From NCBI RefSeq assembly GCF_024763615.1, contig NW_026604982.1, forward strand, positions 1-64,000: a stretch of DNA of 64,000 nucleotides, given 5' to 3'. The DNA is from Phlebotomus papatasi (Eukaryota > Arthropoda > Insecta > Diptera > Psychodidae). This document shows positions 37,064 to 50,034 of the stretch, piece by piece (the stretch's first letter is position 1; every line of letters starts with the position of its first letter). The notes under the pieces are model-generated. The model did no database searches and was not told the origin of the DNA. It was given only the letters and a program-made list of their open reading frames with translations. The translations under genes were made by a program, and so were the position numbers.

Positions 37064-38825
37064 TGAGGCCCCTATCTCTCACAGTTTCCGAGATAATCGA
37101 CTTTAAAGATTTTCAAACACTTTCGTGCATTTCTCGTCCAATTTTCCTTGTTTCCGATTTAAATTCGGCACATCTCAAACCTGAAGGAGGCTCTAAACAG
37201 ATGCAAAATTTGAGGTACCTATCTCTCATAGTTTCCGAGATAATCGATTTTAAAGATTTTCAAACACTTTTGTGCATTTCTCGTCCAATTTTCCTTATTT
37301 CCGAGTTAAATTCTGCACATCTCAAGCCTGAAGGAGGCTCTAAACAGATGTAAAGTTTGAGGCCTCTATTTCTCATAGTTTCCGAGATAATCGACTTTAA
37401 AAATTTTCAAACACTTTTGTGCATTTCTCGTCCAATTTTCCTTATTTCCAAGTTAAATTCTGCACATCTCAAACCTGAAGGAGGCTCTAAACAGATGTAA
37501 AGTTTGAGGCCCCTATCTCTTTTAGTTTCCGATATAATCGACTTTAAAGATTTTCAAACACTTTTATGCATTTCTCGTCCAATTTTCCTTGTTTCCGAGT
37601 TAAATTCTGCACATCTCAAGCCTGAAGGAGGCTCTAAACAGATGTAAAGTTTGAGGCCTCTCTCTCATAGTTTCCGAGATAATCGACTTTAAAAATTTTC
37701 AAACACTTTTGTGCATTTCTCGTCCAATTTTCCTTATTTCCGAGTTAAATTCTGCACATCTCAAGCCTGAAGGAGGCTCTAAACAGATGTAAAGTTTTGA
37801 GGTCCCTATCTCTCATAGTTTCCGAGATAATCGACTTTAAAGATTTTCAAACACTTTCGTGCATTTCTCGTGCAATTTTCCTTGTTTCCGAGTTAAATTC
37901 TGCACATCTCAAGCCTGAAGGAGGCTCTAAACAGATGCAAAGTTTGAGGCCCTTATCTCTCATAGTTTCCGAGATAATCGACTTTAAAGATTTTCAAACA
38001 CTTTTATGCATTTCTCGTGCAATTTTCCTTGTTTCCGAATTACATTCTGCACATCTCAAGCCTGAAGGAGGTTCTAAACAGATGCAAAGTTTGAGGCCCC
38101 TATCTCTCATAGTTTCCGAGATAATCGACTTTAAAGATTTTCAAACACTTTTGTGCATCTCTCGTCCAATTTTCCTTGTTTCCGAGTTAAATTCTGCACA
38201 TCTCAAGCCTGAAGGAGGCTCTAAACAGATGCAAAATTTGAGGCCTCTATCTCTCATAGTTTCCGAGATAATCGACTTTAAAGATTTTCAGACACTTTTA
38301 TGCATTTCTCGTCCAATTTTCCTTATTTCCGAGTTAAATTCGGCACATCTCAAGCCTGAAGGAGGCTCTAAACAGATGCAAAGTTTGAGGCCCCTATCTC
38401 TCATAGTTTCCGAGATAATCGACTTTAAAGATTTTCAAACACTTTTGTGCATCTCTCGTCCAATTCTCCTCACTTCCGAGTTAAATTCTGCACATCTCAA
38501 GCCTGAAGGAGGTTCTAAACAGATGCAAGGTTTGAGGCCCCTATCCCTCATAGTTTCCGAGATAATCGAGTTTAAAGATTTTCAAACACTTTAATGCTTT
38601 TCTCGTCCAACTCACCTCATTTCCAAGTGAAATTTTACACAGCTCAAGCCTGAAGGAGGCTCTAAACAGATGCAAAATTTGAGGTACCTATCTCTCATAG
38701 TTTCCGAGATAATCGATTTTAAAGATTTTCAGACACTTTTATGCATTTCTCGTCCAATTTTCCTTGTTTCCGAGTTAAATTCTGCACATCTCAAGCCTGA
38801 AAGAGGCACTAAACAGATGTAAAGT

Positions 38826-41800
38826 TTGAGGCCCCTATCTCTCATAGTTTCCGATATAATCGACTTTAAAGATTTTCAAACACTTTTATGCATTTCTCGT
38901 CCAATTTTCCTTGTTTCCGAGTTAAATTCTGCACATCTCAAGCCTGAAGGAGGCTCTAAACAGATGCAAAATTTGAGGCCCCTATCTCTCATAGTTTCCG
39001 AGATAATCGACTTTAAAGATTTTCAAACACTTTTATGCATTTCTCGTGCAATTTTCCTTGTTTCCGAGTTAAATTCTGCACATCTCAAGCCTGAAGGAGG
39101 CTCTAAACAGATGCAAAGTTTGAGGCCCCTATCTCTCATAGTTTCCGAGATAATCGACTTTAAAGATTTTCAAACACTTTCGTGCATTTCTCGTCCAATT
39201 TTCCTTGTTTCCGAGTTAAATTCTGCACGTCTCAAGCCTGAAGGAGGCTCTAAACAGATGCAAAGCTTGAGGCCCCTATCTCTCATAGTTTCCGAGATAA
39301 TCGACTTTAAAGATTTTTAAACACTTTACTGCTTTTCTCGTCCAACTCACCTCATTTCCAAGTGAAATTTTACACAGCTCAAGCCTGAAGGAGGCTCTAA
39401 ACTGATGCAAAATTTGAGGTACCTATCTCTCATAGTTTCCGAGATAATCGATTTTAAAGACCTTCAGACACTTTCGTGCCTTTCTCGTCCAATTTTCCTT
39501 GTTTCCGAGTTAAATTCTGCACATCTCAAGCCTGAAGGAGGCTCTAAACAGATGTAAAGTTTTAGGCTTCTATCTCTCATAGTTTCCGAGATAATCGACT
39601 TTAAAAATTTTCAAACACTTTTGTGCATTTCTCGTCCAATTTTCCTTATTTCCGAGTTAAATTCGGCACATCTCACGCCTGAAGGAGGCTCTAAACAGAT
39701 GCAAAGTTTGAGGCCCTTATCTCTCATAGTTTCCGAGATAATCGACTTTAAAGATTTTCAAACACTTTTATGCATTTCTCGTGCAATTTTCCTTGTTTCC
39801 GAATTAAATTCTGCACATCTCAAGTCTGAAGGAGGTTCTAAACAGATGTAAAGTTTGAGGCCTCTATCTCTCATAGTTTCCGAGATAATCGACTTTAAAA
39901 ATTTTCGAACACTTTAATGCTTTTCTCGTCCAACTCACCTCATTTCCAAGTGAAATTTTACACAGCTCAAGCCTGAAGGAGGCTATAAACAGATGCAAAA
40001 TTTGAGGTACCTATCTCTCATAGTTTCCGAGATAATCGATTTTAAAGATTTTCAGACACTTTTATGCATTTCTCGTCCAATTTTCCTTATTTCCGAGTTA
40101 AATTCGGCACATCTCAAGCCTGAAGGAGGCTCTAAACAGATGCAAAATTTGAGGCCTCTATCTCTCATAGTTTCCGAGATAATCGACTTTAAAGATTTTC
40201 AAACACTTTTATGCATTTCTCGTGCAATTTTCCTTGTTTCCGAATTACATTCTGCACATCTCAAGCCTGAAGGAGGTTCTAAACAGATGCAAAGTTTGAG
40301 GCCCCTATCTCTCATAGTTTCCGAGATAATCGACTTTAAAGATTTTCAAACACTTTTGTGCATCTCTCGTCCAATTTTCCTTGTTTCCGAGTTAAATTCT
40401 GCACATCTCAAGCCTGAAGGAGGCTCTAAACAGATGCAAAGTTTGAGGCCCCTATCTCTCATAGTTTCCGATATAATCGACTTTAAAGATTTTCAAACAC
40501 TTTTATGCATTTCTCGTCCAATTTTCCTTGTTTCCGAGTTAAATTCTGCACATCTCAAGCCTGAAAGAGGCACTAAACAGATGTAAAGTTTGAGGCCCCT
40601 ATCTCTCATAGTTTCCGATATAATCGACTTTAAAGATTTTCAAACACTTTTATGCATTTCTCGTCCAATTTTCCTTGTTTCCGAGTTAAATTCTGCACAT
40701 CTCAAGCCTGAAGGAGGCTCTAAACAGATGCAAAATTTGAGGCCCCTATCTCTCATAGTTTCCGAGATAATCGACTTTAAAGATTTTCAAACACTTTTAT
40801 GCATTTCTCGTGCAATTTTCCTTGTTTCCGAGTTAAATTCTGCACATCTCAAGCCTGAAGGAGGCTCTAAACAGATGCAAAGTTTGAGGCCCCTATCTCT
40901 CATAGTTTCCGAGATAATCGACTTTAAAGATTTTCAAACACTTTCGTGCATTTCTCGTCCAATTTTCCTTGTTTCCGAGTTAAATTCTGCACGTCTCAAG
41001 CCTGAAGGAGGCTCTAAACAGATGCAAAGCTTGAGGCCCCTATCTCTCATAGTTTCCGAGATAATCGACTTTAAAGATTTTTAAACACTTTACTGCTTTT
41101 CTCGTCCAACTCACCTCATTTCCAAGTGAAATTTTACACAGCTCAAGCCTGAAGGAGGCTCTAAACTGATGCAAAATTTGAGGTACCTATCTCTCATAGT
41201 TTCCGAGATAATCGATTTTAAAGACCTTCAGACACTTTCGTGCCTTTCTCGTCCAATTTTCCTTGTTTCCGAGTTAAATTCTGCACATCTCAAGCCTGAA
41301 GGAGGCTCTAAACAGATGTAAAGTTTTAGGCTTCTATCTCTCATAGTTTCCGAGATAATCGACTTTAAAAATTTTCAAACACTTTTGTGCATTTCTCGTC
41401 CAATTTTCCTTATTTCCGAGTTAAATTCGGCACATCTCACGCCTGAAGGAGGCTCTAAACAGATGCAAAGTTTGAGGCCCTTATCTCTCATAGTTTCCGA
41501 GATAATCGACTTTAAAGATTTTCAAACACTTTTATGCATTTCTCGTGCAATTTTCCTTGTTTCCGAATTAAATTCTGCACATCTCAAGTCTGAAGGAGGT
41601 TCTAAACAGATGTAAAGTTTGAGGCCTCTATCTCTCATAGTTTCCGAGATAATCGACTTTAAAAATTTTCGAACACTTTAATGCTTTTCTCGTCCAACTC
41701 ACCTCATTTCCAAGTGAAATTTTACACAGCTCAAGCCTGAAGGAGGCTATAAACAGATGCAAAATTTGAGGTACCTATCTCTCATAGTTTCCGAGATAAT

Positions 41801-42353
41801 CGATTTTAAAGATTTTCAGACACTTTTATGCATTTCTCGTCCAATTTTCCTTATTTCCGAGTTAAATTCGGCACATCTCAAGCCTGAAGGAGGCTCTAAA
41901 CAGATGCAAAATTTGAGGCCTCTATCTCTCATAGTTTCCGAGATAATCGACTTTAAAGATTTTCAAACACTTTTATGCATTTCTCGTGCAATTTTCCTTG
42001 TTTCCGAATTACATTCTGCACATCTCAAGCCTGAAGGAGGTTCTAAACAGATGCAAAGTTTGAGGCCCCTATCTCTCATAGTTTCCGAGATAATCGACTT
42101 TAAAGATTTTCAAACACTTTTGTGCATCTCTCGTCCAATTTTCCTTGTTTCCGAGTTAAATTCTGCACATCTCAAGCCTGAAGGAGGCTCTAAACAGATG
42201 CAAAATTTGAGGCCTCTATCTCTCATAGTTTCCGAGATAATCGACTTTAAAGATTTTCAAACACTTTTATGCATTTCTCGTGCAATTTTCCTTGTTTCCG
42301 AGTTAAATTCTGCACATCTCAAGCCTGAAGGAGGCTCTAAACAGATGCAAAGT
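38826..42353. repeat. Tandem duplication of a 12-monomer, 1764-bp higher-order unit
   Basis: Copies start at 38826 and 40590. Private substitutions occur at the same place in both copies: AAAGACCTTCAGAC (about 39458 and 41222), CTCACGCCTGAAGG (about 39675 and 41439) and GGCTATAAAC (about 39981 and 41745). Sharing three otherwise rare variants at exactly 1764-bp spacing shows a recent duplication. The true crossover points may lie some monomers away from the limits given. Confidence 0.88.
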
Positions 42354-45300
42354 TTGAGGCCCCTATCTCTCATAGTTTCCGAGATAATCGACTTTAAAGA
42401 TTTTCAAACACTTTTATGCATTTCTCGTGCAATTTTCCTTGTTTCCGAATTAAATTCTGCACGTCTCAAGCCTGAAGGAGGTTCTAAACAGATGTAAAGT
42501 TTGAGGCCTCTATCTCTCATAGTTTCCGAGATAATCGACTTTAAAAATTTTCGAACACTTTAATGCTTTTCTCGTCCAACTCACCTCGTTTCCAAGTGAA
42601 ATTTTACACAGCTCAAGCCTGAAGGAGGCTCTAAACAGATGCAAAATTTGAGGTACCTATCTCTCATAGTTTCCGAGATAATCGATTTGAAAGATTTTCA
42701 GACACTTTTATGCATTTCTCGTCCAATTTTCCTTGTTTCCGAGTTAAATTCTGCACATCTCAAGCCTGAAGGAGGCTCTAAACAGATGCAAAATTTTAGG
42801 CCCCTATCTCTCATAGTTTCCGAGATAATCGACTTTAAAGATTTTCAGACACTTTTATGCATTTCTCGTGCAATTTTCCTTGTTTCCGAGTTAAATTCTG
42901 CACATCTCAAGCCTGAAGGAGGCTCTAAACAGATGCAAAGTTTGAGGCCCCTATCTCTCATAGTTTCCGAGATAATCGACTTTAAAGATTTTCAAACACT
43001 TTCGTGCATTTCTCGTCCAATTTTCCTTGTTTCCGAGTTAAATTCTGCACATCTCAAGCCTGAAGGAGGCTCTAAACAGATGCAAAATTTTAGGCCCCTA
43101 TCTCTCATACTTTCCGAGATAATCGACTTTAAAGATTTTCAGACACTTTTATGCATTTCTCGTGCAATTTTCCTTGTTTCCCAGTTAAATTCGGCACATC
43201 TCAAACCTGAAGGAGGCTCTAAACAGATGCAAAATTTGAGGCCCCTATCTCTCATAGTTTCCGAGATAATCGATTTTAAAGATTTTCAAACACTTTTATG
43301 CATTTCTCGTGCAATTTTCCTTGTTTCCGAGTTAAATTCTGCACATCTCAAGCCTGAAGGAGGCTCTAAACAGATGCAAAGTTTGAGGCCCCTATCTCTC
43401 ATAGTTTCCGAGATAATCGACTTTAAAGATTTTCAAACACTTTTATGCATTTCTCGTCCAATTTTCCTTGTTTCCGAGTTAAATTCTGCACATCTCAAGC
43501 CTGAAGGAGGCTCTAAACAGATGCAAAATTTGAGGCCCCTATCTCTCATACTTTCCGAGATAATCGACTTTAAAGATTTTCAAACACTTTTATGCATTTC
43601 TCGTCCAATTTTCCTTGTTTCCGAGTTAAATTGTGCACATCTCAAGCCTGAAGGAGGCTCTAAACAGATGCAAAGTTTGAGGCCCCTATCTCTCATAGTT
43701 TCCGAGATAATCGACTTTAAAGATTTTCAAACACTTTCGTGCATTTCTCGTCCAATTTTCCTTGTTTCCGAGTTAAATTCTGCACATCTCAAGCCTGGAG
43801 GAGGCTCTAAACAGATGCAAAGTTTGAGGTACCTATCTCTCATAGTTTCCGAGATAATCGATTTTAAAGATTTTCAGACTCTTTGGTGCCTTTCTCGTCC
43901 AATTTTCCTTATTTCCGAGTTAAGTTCTGCAAATCTCAAGCCTGAAGGAGGCACTAAACAGATGTAAAGTTTGAGGCCCCTATCTCTCATAGTTTCCGAG
44001 ATAATCGACTTTAAAGATTTTCAAACACTTTCGTGCATTTCTCGTCCAATTTTCCTTGTTTCCGAGTTAAATTCTGCACATCTCAAGCCTGAAGGAGGCT
44101 CTAAACGGATGTAAAGTTTGAGGCCACTATCTCTCATAGTTTCCGAGATAATCGACTTTAAAAATTTTCAAACACTTTTGTGTATTTCTCGTCCAATTTT
44201 CCTTATTTCCGAGTTAAATTCGGCACATCTCAAGCCTGAAGGAGGCTCTAAACAGATGTAAGGTTTTGAGGCCCCTATCTCTCGTAGTTTCCGATATAAT
44301 CGACTTTAAAGATTTTCAAACACTTTTATGCATTTCTCGTCCAATTTTCCTTGTTTCCGAGTTAAATTCTGCACATCTCAAGCCTGAAGGAGGCTCTAAA
44401 CAGATGCAAAATTTGAGGCCCCTATCTCTCATACTTTCCGAGATAATCGACTTTAAAGATTTTCAAACACTTTTATGCATTTCTCGTCCAATTTTCCTTG
44501 TTTCCGAGTTAAATTCTGCACATCTCAGGCCTGAAGGAGGCTCTAAACAGATGCAAAGTTTGAGGCCCCTATCTCTCATAGTTTCCGAGATAATCGACTT
44601 TAAAGATTTTCAAACACTTTCGTGCATTTCTCGTCCAATTTTCCTTGTTTCCGAGTTAAATTCTGCACATCTCAAGCCTGGAGGAGGCTCTAAACAGATG
44701 CAAAGTTTGAGGCCCCTATCTCTCATAGTTTCCGAGATAATCGACTTTAAAGATTTTCAAACACTTTTATGCATTTCTCGTGCAATTTTCCTTGTTTCCG
44801 AGTTAAATTGTGCACATCTCAAGCCTGAAGGAGGCTCTAGACAGATGCAAAGTTTGAGGCCCCTATCTCTCATAGTTTCCGAGATAATCGACTTTAAAGA
44901 TTTTCAAACACTTTCGTGCATTTCTCGTCCAATTTTCCTTGTTTCCGAGTTAAATTGTGCACATCTCAAGCCTGAAGGAGGCTCTAAACAGATGCAAAGT
45001 TTGAGGCCCCTATCTCTCATAGTTTCCGAGATAATCGACTTTAAAGATTTTCAAACACTTTTGTGCATTTCTCGTCCAATTTTCCTTATTTCCGAGTTAA
45101 ATTCGGCACATCTCAAGCCTGAAGGAGGCTCTAAACAGATGTAAAGTTTTGAGGTCCCTATCTCTCATAGTTTCCGAGATAATCGACTTTAAAGATTTTC
45201 AAACACTTTCGTGCATTTCTCGTCCAATTTTCCTTGTTTCCGAGTTAAATTCTGCACATCTCAATCCTGAAGGAGGCTCTAAACAGATGCAAAATTTGAG

Positions 45301-46177
45301 GCCCCTATCTCTCATAGTTTCCGAGATAATCGACTTTAAAGATTTTCAAACACTTTTATGCATTTCTCGTCCAATTTTCCTTGTTTCCGAGTTAAATTCT
45401 GCACATCTCAAGCCTGAAGGAGGCTCTAAACAGATGCAAAGTTTGAGGCCCCTATCTCTCATAGTTTCCGAGATAATCGACTTTAAAGATTTTCAAACAC
45501 TTTTGTGCATTTCTCGTCCAATTTTCCTTGTTTCCGAGTTAAATTCTGCACATCTCAAACCTGAAGGAGGCTCTAAACAGATGTAAAGTTTGAGGCCCCT
45601 ATCTCTCATAGTTTCCGAGATAATCGACTTTAAAGATTTTCAAACACTTTTGTGCATCTCTCGTCCAATTCTCCTCACTTCCGAGTTAAATTCTGCACAT
45701 CTCAAGCCTGAAGGAGGTTCTAAACAGATGCAAGGTTTGAGGCCCCTATCCCTTATAGTTTCCGAGATAATCGACTTTAAAGATTTTCAAACACTTTTAT
45801 GCATTTCTCGTCCAATTTTCCTTATTTTCGAGTTAAATTCTGCACATCTCAAGCATGAAGGAGGCTCTAAACAGATGCAAAGTTTGAGGCCCCTATCTCT
45901 CATAGTTTCCGAGATAATCGACTTTAAAGATTTTCAAACACTTTAATGCTTTTCTCGTCCAACTCACCTCATTTCCAAGTGAAATTTTACACAGCTCAAG
46001 CCTGAAGGAGGCTCTAAACAGATGCAAAATTTGAGGTACCTATCTCTCATAGTTTCCGAGATAATCGATTTTAAAGATTTTCAGACACTTTGGTGCCTTT
46101 CTCGTCCAATTTTCCTTATTTCCGAGTTAAGTTCTGCAAATCTCAAGCCTGAAGGAGGCACTAAACAGATGTAAAGT

Positions 46178-48827
46178 TTGAGGCCCCTATCTCTCATAGT
46201 TTCCGAGATAATCGACTTTAAAGATTTTCAAACACTTTCGTGCATTTCTCGTCCAATTTTCCTTGTTTCCGAGTTAAATTCTGCACATCTCAAGCCTGAA
46301 GGAGGCTCTAAACAGATGCAAAGTTTGAGGCCACTATCTCTCATAGTTTCCGAGATAATCGACTTTAAAAATTTTCAAACACTTTTGTGTATTTCTCGTC
46401 CAATTTTCCTTATTTCCGAGTTAAATTGTGCACATCTCAAGCCTGAAGGAGGCTCTAAACAGATGCAAAGTTTGAGGCTCCTATCTCTCATAGTTTCCGA
46501 GATAATCGACTTTAAAGATTTTCAAACACTTTCGTGCATTTCTCGTCCAATTTTCCTTGTTTCCGAGTTAAATTCTGCACATCTCAAGCCTGGAGGAGGC
46601 TCTAAACAGATGCAAAGTTTGAGGCCCCTATCTCTCATAGTTTCCGAGATAATCGACTTTAAAGATTTTCAAACACTTTTATGCATTTCTCGTGCAATTT
46701 TCCTTGTTTCCGAGTTAAATTGTGCACATCTCAAGCCTGAAGGAGGCTCTAAACAGATGCAAAGTTTGAGGCCCCTATCTCTCATAGTTTCCGAGATAAT
46801 CGACTTTAAAGATTTTCAAACACTTTCGTGCATTTCTCGTCCAATTTTCCTTGTTTCCGAGTTAAATTCTGCACATCTCAAGCCTGGAGGAGGCTCTGAA
46901 CAGATGTAAAGTTTGAGGCTTCTATCTCTCATAGTTTCCGAGATAATCGACTTTAAAAATTTTCAAACACTTTTGTGCATTTCTCGTCCAATTTTCCTTA
47001 TTTCCGAGTTAAATTCGGCACATCTCAAGCCTGAAGGAGGCTCTAAACAGATGTAAAGTTTTGAGGTCCCTATCTCTCATAGTTTCCGAGATAATCGACT
47101 TTAAAGATTTTCAAACACTTTCGTGCATTTCTCGTCCAATTTTCCTTGTTTCCGAGTTAAATTCTGCACATCTCAAGCCTGAAGGAGGCTCTAAACAGAT
47201 GCAAAATTTGAGGCCCCTATCTCTCATAGTTTCCGAGATAATCGATTTTAAAGATTTTCAGACACTTTGGTGCCTTTCTCGTCCAATTTTCCTTATTTCC
47301 GAGTTAAGTTCTGCAAATCTCAAGCCTGAAGGAGGCACTAAACAGATGTAAAGTTTGAGGCCCCTATCTCTCATAGTTTCCGAGATAATCGACTTTAAAG
47401 ATTTTCAAACACTTTCGTGCATTTCTCGTCCAATTTTCCTTGTTTCCGAGTTAAATTCGGCACATCTCAAGCCTGAAGGAGGCTCTAAACAGATGTAAAG
47501 TTTTGAGGCCCCTATCTCTCGTAGTTTCCGATATAATCGACTTTAAAGATTTTCAAACACTTTTATGCATTTCTCGTCCAATTTTCCTTGTTTCCGAGTT
47601 AAATTCTGCACATCTCAAGCCTGAAGGAGGCTCTAAACAGATGCAAAATTTGAGGCCCCTATCTCTCATAGTTTCCGAGATAATCGACTTTAAAGATTTT
47701 CAAACACTTTTATGCATTTCTCGTCCAATTTTCCTTGTTTCCGAGTTAAATTGTGCACATCTCAAGCCTGAAGGAGGCTCTAAACAGATGCAAAGTTTGA
47801 GGCTCCTATCTCTCATAGTTTCCGAGATAATCGACTTTAAAGATTTTCAAACACTTTCGTGCATTTCTCGTCCAATTTTCCTTGTTTCCGAGTTAAATTC
47901 TGCACATCTCAAGCCTGGAGGAGGCTCTAAACAGATGCAAAGTTTGAGGCCCCTATCTCTCATAGTTTCCGAGATAATCGACTTTAAAGATTTTCAAACA
48001 CTTTTATGCATTTCTCGTGCAATTTTCCTTGTTTCCGAGTTAAATTGTGCACATCTCAAGCCTGAAGGAGGCTCTAAACAGATGCAAAGTTTGAGGCCCC
48101 TATCTCTCATAGTTTCCGAGATAATCGACTTTAAAGATTTTCAAACACTTTCGTGCATTTCTCGTCCAATTTTCCTTGTTTCCGAGTTAAATTCTGCACA
48201 TCTCAAGCCTGGAGGAGGCTCTGAACAGATGTAAAGTTTGAGGCTTCTATCTCTCATAGTTTCCGAGATAATCGACTTTAAAAATTTTCAAACACTTTTG
48301 TGCATTTCTCGTCCAATTTTCCTTATTTCCGAGTTAAATTCGGCACATCTCAAGCCTGAAGGAGGCTCTAAACAGATGTAAAGTTTTGAGGTCCCTATCT
48401 CTCATAGTTTCCGAGATAATCGACTTTAAAGATTTTCAAACACTTTCGTGCATTTCTCGTCCAATTTTCCTTCTTTCCGAGTTAAATTCTGCACATCTCA
48501 AGCCTGAAGGAGGCTCTAAACAGATGCAAAATTTGAGGCCCCTATCTCTCATAGTTTCCGAGATAATCGACTTTAAAGATTTTCAAACACTTTTATGCAT
48601 TTCTCGTGCAATTTTCCTTGTTTCCGAGTTAAATTCTGCACATCTCAAGCCTGAAGGAGGCTCTAAACAGATGTAAAGTTTGAGGCCCCTATCTCTCATA
48701 GTTTCCGAGATAATCGACTTTAAAGATTTTCAAACACTTTCGTGCATTTCTCGTCCAATTTTCCTTGTTTCCGAGTTAAATTCTGCACATCTCAAGCCTG
48801 GAGGAGGCTCTAAACAGATGCAAAGTT
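46178..48827. repeat. Tandem 9-monomer higher-order unit of about 1325 bp
   Basis: Runs starting at 46178 and 47061 recur at 47503 and 48386, an offset of 1325 bp (nine monomers plus two bases). A partial third, six-monomer unit follows: 48386 recurs at 49269, an offset of 883 bp. Shared markers include AAGCCTGGAGGAGG and GGCTCTGAACAG. Confidence 0.8.
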
Positions 48828-49762
48828 TGAGGCCCCTATCTCTCATAGTTTCCGAGATAATCGACTTTAAAGATTTTCAAACACTTTTATGCATTTCTCG
48901 TGCAATTTTCCTTGTTTCCGAGTTAAATTGTGCACATCTCAAGCCTGAAGGAGGCTCTAAACAGATGCAAAGTTTGAGGCCCCTATCTCTCATAGTTTCC
49001 GAGATAATCGACTTTAAAGATTTTCAAACACTTTCGTGCATTTCTCGTCCAATTTTCCTTGTTTCCGAGTTAAATTCTGCACATCTCAAGCCTGAAGGAG
49101 GCTCTGAACAGATGTAAAGTTTGAGGCTTCTATCTCTCATAGTTTCCGAGATAATCGACTTTAAAAATTTTCAAACACTTTTGTGCATTTCTCGTCCAAT
49201 TTTCCTTATTTCCGAGTTAAATTCGGCACATCTCAAGCCTGAAGGAGGCTCTAAACAGATGTAAAGTTTTGAGGTCCCTATCTCTCATAGTTTCCGAGAT
49301 AATCGACTTTAAAGATTTTCAAACACTTTTGTGCATCTCTCGTCCAATTCTCCTCACTTCCGAGTTAAATTCTGCACATCTCAAGCATGAAGGAGGCTCT
49401 AAACAGATGCAAAGTTTGAGGCCCCTATCTCTCATAGTTTCCGAGATAATCGACTTTAAAGATTTTCAAACACTATTATGCATTTCTCGTGCAATTTTCC
49501 TTGTTTCCGAATTAAATTCTGCACGTCTCAAGCCTGAAGGAGGTTCTAAACAGATGTAAAGTTTGAGGCCTCTATCTCTCATAGTTTCCGAGATAATCGA
49601 CTTTAAAAATTTTCAAACACTTTTGTGCATTTCTCGTCCAATTTTCCTTATTTCCGAGTTAAATTCTGCACATCTCAAGCCTGAAGGAGGCTCTAAACAG
49701 ATGTAAAGTTTGAGGCCTCTATTTCTCATAGTTTCCGAGATAATCGACTTTAAAAATTTTCA

Positions 49763-49767
49763 AACAC
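49763..49767. repeat. Target-site duplication AACAC, left copy
   Basis: AACAC immediately outside the left LTR. The right copy is at 57772-57776. A 5-bp duplication is usual for BEL/Pao integrases and shows a simple, unrearranged insertion into a satellite monomer. Confidence 0.93.
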
Positions 49768-49991
49768 TGTTAAAAATGCGTTGCAAAAAGTAGAGCTCTC
49801 CTTGAGCCACCTCTTTTCAGCCAATGCCATTTCACAACTGCTCGAAAAAGTGCAATAATATGTCACCCTATAAAAATCAGCGTCATGTTTTAAATTTCGA
49901 CCGTTGGCGCTGAGGTCGACAAATTCCGATTCAAATTCAAACTCACATCCAACGGATTTCACATCGAAGCTTTATTCAGACAATTTTAACA
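49768..49991 (-). repeat. BEL 3' LTR (left)
   Basis: 224 bp with ends TGTTA and TAACA. By eye it is base-for-base identical to 57548-57771. In element sense an AATAAA signal lies near the LTR start (complement at 49971-49976). Confidence 0.95.
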
Positions 49992-50034
49992 TCAGTCCCC
50001 CCAATTGGGGATATGTCTCCAATTGTCTTTAACA
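49992..50034 (-). promoter_or_regulatory. Candidate polypurine tract region next to the 3' LTR
   Basis: In element sense the bases just before the LTR read TTGGGGGGACTGA, after a second G run (ATCCCCAATTGGGG). The six-G stretch abutting the LTR is the expected plus-strand primer, although it is not purely purine in its last few bases. Confidence 0.6.

Larger units (their letters stand above)
33145..49767. repeat. 147-bp satellite array, block 2 (about 113 monomers)
   Basis: The same monomer and orientation continue after the non-LTR insertion, up to the BEL LTR. The first 5 kb (33145-38590) lacks the CCAACTCACCTCATTTCC half-monomer variant, which returns at about 38600, 39335, 39925, 41100, 41690, 42570 and 45955 and is then absent to the block end. 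The longest open + frame runs through nine monomers (42639-43967), simply because no ATGTAAAG variant or indel occurs there. No gene is supportable in this block. Confidence 0.97.

Noticed and set aside
49768..49991. Solo LTR or env gene at the left end of the BEL element
   Set aside because: The LTR is paired with an identical copy and matching target duplications. Only 43 bp separate pol from the LTR, leaving no room for env.
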